From Helicostylum pulchrum (Eukaryota > Mucoromycota > Mucoromycetes > Mucorales > Mucoraceae), in contig JAIXMO010000060.1 of assembly GCA_025677825.1 (NCBI GenBank), forward strand, positions 103,862-167,861: a stretch of DNA of 64,000 nt, written 5' to 3'. The translations under genes were made by a program, and so were the position numbers. Positions 57,447 to 64,000 of this stretch are shown in pieces. Every line of letters starts with the position of its first letter. Positions within the stretch are counted from its first letter, which is position 1. The notes beneath the pieces were generated by a model. That model saw only the letters and a list, made by a program, of their open reading frames with translations. It was not told the DNA's origin and searched no databases.

Positions 57447-58402
57447 GATATTTTTTTTTTTTTCTGAGAGATTCTTTTTTTGAAGAAAATAAAACGCAAA
57501 AAAAAAGAGGAATTAAAAAAAAAAAAAAAGAGATAAGGTTGTGTGTGTTAGTTAGATAATGATAAGAAAAAAAGAAAAAAGATATGAAAAATATTAAATG
57601 CTTTTATAGTATTTTCAATTTCAAAAAAAAAAGGATTGCCATTTTCAGTAAGAGTAGATATACCCCACAAATATACGATATGGTTGTACCTAAATGTTAT
57701 ATATTCACAAAACTGACATTTAAAAAACATAATTAAAACCCTAAAAGACGAAAAAACTTGACGACATTAGTTTCAAGTCTAATGACAAATAAAGTAATTC
57801 GGTTTCTCAAATAAATATTCATGGGTAACCAAAGAAAAAAAAGCGAGAGAGAGAAAGAGAAGAAGATCACTTGCAGTGTATTTTTCGCTCGTGTGAATTA
57901 TACCGGTACATAAAAAAAAAAAACTCTTTTCCCATGGAGAGTCAAGTATTTCGTTTCACCAATTAAACAAAATAATACTCGAAAAAAAAAAGAAAAAAAG
58001 AGTCCATGATCGGCTCACTGTATCAAGACTAATTCGAACTCCCAATAACATGACCTATTATACGCTTTTTATTTTCACACTCTTTTTGTATAAATAAATG
58101 CTAAATATTCTGTAACACAAGAAAAAAGTTTTATGAACTACGACAGTTTAAAAAACTTTTTAGTTTTTGGTCTAACTTTAATTATAAAACTATCACAATT
58201 TAGAAAGGATAAACAAATAACACATCATTTTTTTATATCTAGTATTATCAAAGTAGATGGTATTAACGTTTCCCTATTTAGAAAACCCTAAAATTCGTAC
58301 GCATATACACACACAAATGCAAAAAAAAAAAAAAAATGGAAAGCGTGACCTAAATGGTAATACAACTATATCTTGTTTATACACGGTATAATATAAAAAA
58401 AA
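57447..58402. other. intergenic spacer
   Basis: Promoter flank of the transporter gene and 3' flank of the next minus-strand gene. No gene seen. The minus-strand frame at 57548-57730 is low-complexity. Confidence 0.55.
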
Positions 58403-59852
58403 TTACGTAAAAAGAATTACAATGCATTGCACTAACACTGTCAATACAGCGATTAAAATAAACGCACCTATGGTTGTACGCCAGTAAGGAGCAGAAGAAT
58501 TAGGTTGCCATTGTAACCTTCTCTTTTTCCAAATACGAAAGCAATCATTTACTTTTTCATTTGAGTCCGGTATAACTTTCAGCATCAAATAAGCATGATC
58601 ACTGGCGCTATAATCTCTATTTCCAATCCATTTCTGTCTTACGTCCATACACCTTACCATGGTCCAGTCCAATTTGGCTTTAAACAAGCCGAAATAATCA
58701 GGGTTATGAAGGGTGACTTCGTTAGGGTCCCAAGGATCGTAGAAGCCAGGATTACGTGCTCTGCGCAAGGTTTCTGCGTCAAACCCTGCTATCCATTCAA
58801 ATACCTGCGGTCCTACCATGCGCCAAATAAATCGAACAAGTCGGATCGGGCCCATACAGAAAGGAAATCCCGCTCCTGCTAATCGAAGGTTAAACTGGTG
58901 TTGTGGGTCGCGGTACACCGACATGACGTGTCTATCAAACCAATTACTTTCCGAATCACCTACCGATAAAATTCGATACCTATCTCGTGCATATTTCGGT
59001 GAAAGTCTGATTATGGAATGTGCCATCGTATTTAAATCGCCTGCTATAATTTGGTGAGGGTATTCTTTGGCATGGTCGGCTGCGTCTTGAAATATATCTG
59101 AAAAATTATGAATACGTCCAATAATACCGGTAAATACCTAATAATGTAATATATTTTTTTGTAAGTGGGGGATTGTTGCTGTCTTTTAAATATAAAAAAA
59201 AAGGTACCTCTAAATGGACGCTATAACAAACAATGGGTGGTAACGGTGACGCAGAAACAGTGCCAACAAGCGTACGGCGCCTTTAAAAAAAAAAAAATTA
59301 GTACCTTTTTTTTTAACCGAAAAAAAAAAAAACTTACTTTCCTCTTCTTGGTTCGTTTACTTTTTTACCATCTCGGTCCCAATGATAAACTTCTTTTCTA
59401 TGCTCAAGTACTCGAAAGTCAACATCATACTTTGATAAAATAGCGTTCCCGTGAACTCCACCACCTGCGTCTCGTAACTTTCTTGTGGGACTATCCAATT
59501 CTTCAAACTCACACACAAACCCGCCTTTTACCTGTAGCGATTTACATAGTTCTTGCATATGATCTCGATTACCCGAGCGTTTACAATATACATCGACTTC
59601 TTGTAATATAATAACATCTGGATCTAAATCTTGAATTGTCTTGATGATTGCCTCGGATTCTACTCGAAGACACATACCCCCCCTTTTTTTTTAGATAACA
59701 CACAAAAAAAAAAAATTATGAGCTTTTTTTTTTTTTTTACCGTAGTTTCTTTCGATATTCCATTGAAATATTTTTAAAGCTTCAGGAACTATTGGTTTTT
59801 CGGTTGGTCTGTAGTCATGAATAACAACTTGACCAGGTAATGGTAAACTCAT
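58403..59852 (-). CDS. endonuclease/exonuclease/phosphatase-fold protein with C-terminal membrane anchor
   Basis: Exons start at 59852 (MSLPLPGQVVIHDYRP ... FQWNIERNY), then about 59675-59338, a small exon at about 59283-59208 (RRTLVGTVSASPLPP), and 59140-58403. The domain signatures are FQWNIER, VIILQEVDVYC, GNAILSKYD, YSVHLE, IIAGDLNT and the terminal catalytic SASDHAYL, that is, the full Asn/Glu/Asp/His set of the Mg-dependent EEP fold. After it a tail ends in one transmembrane helix (TTIGAFILIAVLTVLVQCIV). Phosphodiesterase or nuclease on an internal membrane is the inference; the substrate is not deducible. The first intron's acceptor precedes a G7 run (C7 at 59677-59683 on plus) that leaves the join one base out of phase. 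Confidence 0.75.
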
Positions 59853-60045
59853 TTTTTATTGTTATATTAAAAAGAAACCACACAATAAGACCAAAAAAAA
59901 AAAAAAAAAGAGGTGGTAAAAAAAGTTTGGAATAACAACAACAGTCCCTTTAAACACCGAACATATAAAGAACGAGAAAACCCAAGTTCGGCGCATTTAT
60001 TTTTTTCTTTTTTTGTTTGTTTCATTCCTCTTTAATGCAAAAAGA

Positions 60046-61726
60046 ATGAATATTAAAAAACAAGACGCATTATTTACAGAAGTACTTGTAGAGGATGATT
60101 CTATAAAGGATCGTGTTCCTCCCTCACAAACCCCAAAGATCAATGTAAAAAGAATCAAACGTACATGGCTACAACGCACTATACTATTTACCAGAAACGT
60201 ACTTTCGATTCTATTATCTGCACCCATTTTAATTGTTTTATTATCGATCGCCACCTTTAAAACCACAAAGACACATTTAATAGACACTTTTTACCTAAAG
60301 AAAGTTCGCCCCCAACTTGCAAAAGAACAATTTGTACCTGACGAGTTACTCACTCAAGACGAAACTTATTATGCTTCTCGTTGGGGTTATACCAGTCAAT
60401 TACATAAAGTTGTTACAGAGGATGGCTACATACTGACCATGTACAGAATATTTAAAAAGGGCGCTCCTGCTGCTGCAGCTGCAGGCAATCCTGTACTGAT
60501 CGGACATGGTTTATTTCAATGTTCTGGCGCATTTGTATTGAATGAACAAGACTCTTTAGCCTTTCATTTGGTCAATCAAGGGTATGATGTTTGGCTTGGT
60601 AATAATAGATCAATTGCTAGTCTAGATCACCTTTCATTATCACATGAAGATCCTGAGTATTGGAACTGGGGTTTAAAAGAGCTTGGCATGTATGATTTCC
60701 CTGCCATGGTGGATTATGTTTGTTCAACTACTGGATTCTCAAAGGTAAAATATATATATATATATGTATATATAGTTTTTTACCAACTATAAAAAAAAAT
60801 ATAGATTGCTTATATCGGTCACTCTCAAGGCAACGCTCAAGCATTTATCGGGTTATCATTATTACCTAAAATCGGTGATAAACTAAGCTGTTTTGTCGCT
60901 TTAGCGCCCGCTGTCTTTTCTGGTAACTTGGTCAAGTAAAGTAAATTTTTTTTTTCTTTGCACCCTTATGATGTAATGATTATAATAACAAAAACATTTT
61001 TATTTTAGTACGTATCCAATTTGTCTCTTGATCAATTTAAATGATTGGGTATACTCATTAATGTTTGGTAAAAAAGAGAAACTTTCTCCGACTCAAAACC
61101 ACATAACTTTAGGTTCTAATATGAACCGTTACTTTTATTATTTAGGATCTGGATCATTCTTACCAATTATGTCGCTAGCACAATCTATAATTGAACCCAA
61201 GTTATTCTGTTTCTTAGCATACAGCATGTTTTCGTATTTATTTGCGTGGTGGGATAGTCACTGGTTAAGAACCCGAAAGGCTAAATACTTTCAATTTACA
61301 CCAAGACCTGTAAGTTCTAAATTAATTTGGGATTGGATTATAGGTTGGGGACGTAAGGGAGTTTGTTTATATATTGCAGATCAGAACAATAATCACCATC
61401 TCCACCTCGGTCAAGAAAAGTCTCAGCATAAAGTACCATTGGTCGTGTTCTACGGTACTCATGATTATTTAGTAAATGGTGAAAGGTTTGTACGTACTTT
61501 TACTGGCTATGAAACCCATGGTATGTCTCCTGCTGAATTAGCAAAACAATCTTCAAATCATGAATCAAAAGAGTTGAATAAGAACACCTTGTTTCCCATG
61601 TTGGAGTTAACTCATGTAGAGAGGCTCAAGGGGTATGAGCACATGGATACTATCTGGGCTCACGATAATCATAAGACAACTTACCCTATCATTCTCTCCA
61701 ACCTCGACAAGGCCAAATGGGACTGA
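60046..61726 (+). CDS. acid-lipase/steryl-ester-hydrolase type alpha/beta hydrolase
   Basis: Exons 60046-60744, 60805-60935 and 61009-61726 join in phase to 515 aa. The start is the ATG at 60046, since the longer frame opens at TTG. An N-terminal membrane anchor (NVLSILLSAPILIVLLSIAT) precedes the PF04083-type lid region (TQDETYYASRWGYTSQLHKV, TEDGYILTMYRI). The nucleophile elbow is GHSQG (Ser240), the acid is in YGTHDYLV (about Asp429) and the base in GYEHMD (about His488), all in canonical spacing. Yeast relatives Yeh1, Yeh2 and Tgl1 hydrolyse steryl esters on membranes or lipid droplets; membrane anchoring here agrees with that. Confidence 0.85.
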
Positions 61727-62464
61727 CAACATTTACATTCTCTCAAGCAGTGATATGTATAGCAATAAAAAAGAGAATTGTCCTAATATAGAATAAATGG
61801 CGCCTTTTTTTTTTCAAATAGAACTGTGCTCAAACCAAACATAATTGTTAATAATACGTAAATCCATATTTTTTTTTCAAAGCTAACAAAAGGTTGTGAG
61901 AATTTAACAAAGTTTGTAAGCATTTGTTCTCTTCTATGTACCATGAGTTTTTCACTGTTTTTTTTGTATGAAAATATTTAGTCGCTGACGCAGAGTACAA
62001 ATTGTCGTTGGCCCAGAAGAAATAAAATGCCGGTGTGAATTGTAGTCAGACTCCAATGAATATAAGTAACACTCCATATTGTTTAGTGTCTAATTTCGTA
62101 TAATAACATTAAGCTATACTTTATTATAACATTTATATCTTTGTTTTATTAAATGCATAAACTAAATTAAAGGGCTCTTTTTTTTTTTTTTTTTGCTTCT
62201 CTTGAATCAACAACTTCATTATTCATATCACTGGGGACTCTTTTGATACCCGATAATAACCTATAGAAGTAGCACATTAACTTTCGAACTATCTTTTTAC
62301 TTCACAGCTCTCATTATTACTTACAATCTTTCTTCAACTGTCTCTGTTTTGTGTTGGGTGAGCGAGACCAAGTCGATTGAGTTTACCTCATGAAGATCTA
62401 AAACATAACTTCTCTCTATAAAATATACTAATGTTTAGTTGCCGTTTATAATTAAATAATACAT
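61727..62464. other. intergenic spacer
   Basis: 3' flank of the hydrolase gene and AT-rich DNA. No gene seen. Confidence 0.5.
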
Positions 62465-63050
62465 TTAGTTACCCTTTTGTTTTTTCTCTTTTTGTTTTGC
62501 TTCTTCTGTTTCTTCATGCTCTGTTTCTTCTGCTTCTTCATTTTCTGTTTCTTCTGCCTCTTCCTTTCCTTCTTCTTCCTGTTCTAATTCTTCCTGTTCT
62601 GCTTCTAATAATTTTCTGCTTCTTCTCATTAAGATTTTTTTCATTGGCCTTTCTTTTTTTTGCCAGGACTTCCTCAATGGCATCTTCATCTATTTCGATT
62701 GCTGCTTCAAGGGTCTTGTATTGTGCTTTCTTTTTAGCCCAATATACTTTGTTTGCTTCTTCTTTTATTGCCTACATTTATTATATTTAGTTGCTGTCTC
62801 ACAATTTGTTGTCCTTTTGTTTGTCCTTTTATTAATAAATTACAAACCTGATATTCATTATTTTTTAAAGAAACAATCACTTTTTTTAGTTGTCTGTCTT
62901 TTCTAGCTTTCTTTTTCAATCCTTCCAAAACATTCTTTAATGCACTCTCTGCTTGGTCTCGATCTTGAAAATTGAAATGTTTATAGAATTTAACAACAAC
63001 AAATTTGTTTTTTTGTCGATTATGTATTGTCTGAAACCAGTTTTTTGAGT
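62465..63050 (-). CDS. hypothetical highly charged protein, uncertain structure
   Basis: Coding-like sequence begins near 63045 (WFQTIHNRQKNKFVVVKFY, then DQAESALKNVLEGLKKKARK), passes a plausible intron (CAG|GTTTGT near 62848, acceptor TGTAG near 62776), then AIKEEANKVYWAKKKA and a coiled coil (DEDAIEEVLAKKRKANEKN). It then needs a one-base shift near 62610 to enter the acidic tail (AEQEELEQEEEGKEEAEET) ending KQKEKKQKGN. No in-frame ATG was found upstream. It may be part of a spliced gene, or a pseudogene. No domain recognised. Confidence 0.35.
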
Positions 63051-63557
63051 CATTTTATGGGGAAGTTACGAAACAAATTGAACTCTTGAGAAGAAGAAGA
63101 AGAACCGTTGCGATGTAAACTTTGAAATACTTTTAAACCTTCAATTTTTTTAAAAACAATCTATATAAGACGGCCTTTATAAGGAATCACCCTTTATATA
63201 AGACCACGATAACCACCCAGAAAATTACCAGTATAAAGTAAGTTTAACCTTTTCCGTCAAATCAATGACAGATCGAGTAAACATACATTTTCAAATCAAT
63301 GACAGTAAACATAAACATAAACGCTTTGTCTATATATGGAGCCACCCAATATAATATTATCAGGCAAGGCAGGAGAAATAGCGACACTAACGTCTTCATA
63401 GCCACATGTCTCTGCATAACATTGGTATTCCATGATTCTTTGAGACCATTCCTTTCTATAGGTCACTACGTCCTCTCTTTCGTGACCGTTGAAATAAATT
63501 ACCTTACCTTTTAAATATGAGAGAGATTATTAACGAAGTATTATCTGGTTTTTTTTT
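63051..63557. other. short spacer
   Basis: AAG/CTT runs near 63091 and a short plus-strand frame at 63299-63514 without recognisable features. Nothing I can support. Confidence 0.45.
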
Positions 63558-63998
63558 TCATTCTGGCGTAAATGACTTACCCACACGTTTAAAGTGGAAA
63601 CCCCATTGTATAAGCTTATTTCTAATGCATTCGATAGACAACGGATTGATAATGGCCCCGCTATCATCAACTTCAACATTCAACGTACGGTTTTCAATAG
63701 CTGCAGGAAGGATCACAGTTCGAAGTTTGTTCTGTAAAGTAGGAATATTTCTTTGGAACTTTGGTACTGATCGAAACCATTCAAGTACTTTTTCCTTGGT
63801 ATCGTTGTCATCCAAAACAGATACTTTTAGAATGCTTGCCTTGCATACTTTCGACAATTTTGCCCGACTCAAGATAACTTTTGGCATAAAGTCTAATTAT
63901 TCTACTGCGATAAGTGGCAGACTTATTGTACCAAAATGTTTCAGCAGCCTTCATTGTTTTTACACCTTCAATACGGAGACAAAGGTAAAGTTGTACGG
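63558..63998 (-). pseudogene. frameshifted N-terminal part of a transposase-like gene
   Basis: Reading from the window edge: AVQLYLCLRIEGVKTMKAAE, then ATYRSRIIRLYAKSYLESGK and SMQGKHSKS, a one-base frame change near 63810, then SVLDDNDTKEKVLEWFRSVP, ENRTLNVEVDDSG, and LSIECIRNKLIQWGFHFKRVGK before TAA at 63558. A helix-turn-helix-like start, the QGKH-x-K turn, a LDDxD segment with a helical LEWFR, and a final ...RxKLIQWGF helix match the DNA-binding N-terminus of large fungal DDE transposase-type proteins. The catalytic half should lie downstream but is absent, so it is truncated. Domain call is from recalled pattern. Confidence 0.5.
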
Positions 63999-64000
63999 CG

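Overview
The window looks like nuclear DNA of an early-diverging fungus, most likely Mucoromycota (Rhizopus/Mucor-like). The reasons are AT-rich spacers full of A and T runs, dense genes with many 50-90 nt GT-AG introns, a MOZART1 gene, a Met5-type sulfite reductase subunit, UDP-GlcNAc pyrophosphorylase, RGG-box and Sel1-repeat proteins, and a nuclear tRNA-Lys. The genus is inference; no rRNA or other marker settles it.

0-9 kb is gene-dense: the 3' end of a molybdopterin-binding-domain gene; a CCCH zinc finger/methyltransferase gene converging on it; a decayed gene; MZT1 (three tiny exons); polynucleotide kinase-3'-phosphatase; a coiled-coil/RGG RNA-binding protein resembling Caprin; and a type II membrane glycosyltransferase. 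After a 2.1 kb spacer comes one large gene for the sulfite reductase beta subunit (11.2-16.2 kb). 16.2-20.3 kb is a graveyard of degenerate coding sequence and a dispersed repeat shared with the 9-11 kb spacer.

20.3-24.3 kb carries a Sec7-PH Arf exchange factor whose 5' end looks damaged. Its 3' half plus 1.2 kb of flank was copied, recently and in inverted orientation, to 41.4-43.2 kb. A further piece lies at 38.5-38.9 kb with a LINE-like retroelement between. The copied pieces are permuted relative to the parent and meet at the same parental breakpoint. 24.6-32.4 kb holds a secreted subtilase, UAP1 and a Sel1-repeat protein.

32.8-37.3 kb is the most unusual region: a head-to-tail array of at least eight very small minus-strand genes. 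Nearly all begin Met-Gly-x-x-x-Ser/Thr (an N-myristoylation pattern, some with adjacent Cys), are Ser/Arg/Gly rich, and share upstream elements. Several end in a D-S-G-[YF]-x-S motif. Some copies share identical premature stops, and a second small gene type survives as remnants in each unit. I recognise no known family; this is my best candidate for an undescribed system.

44.3-64 kb: tRNA-Lys(CUU), a frameshifted Q/P-rich gene, a MyTH4-RhoGAP protein, a type I membrane protein resembling periplasmic-binding proteins, a dual-specificity phosphatase, a repeat-bearing 3 kb spacer, an MFS hexose transporter, a tail-anchored endonuclease/exonuclease/phosphatase-fold protein, an acid-lipase-type hydrolase, a charged hypothetical gene and a broken transposase-like gene at the edge. 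Exon joins were inferred by reading GT-AG sites and checking phase by hand; no homology search was possible.
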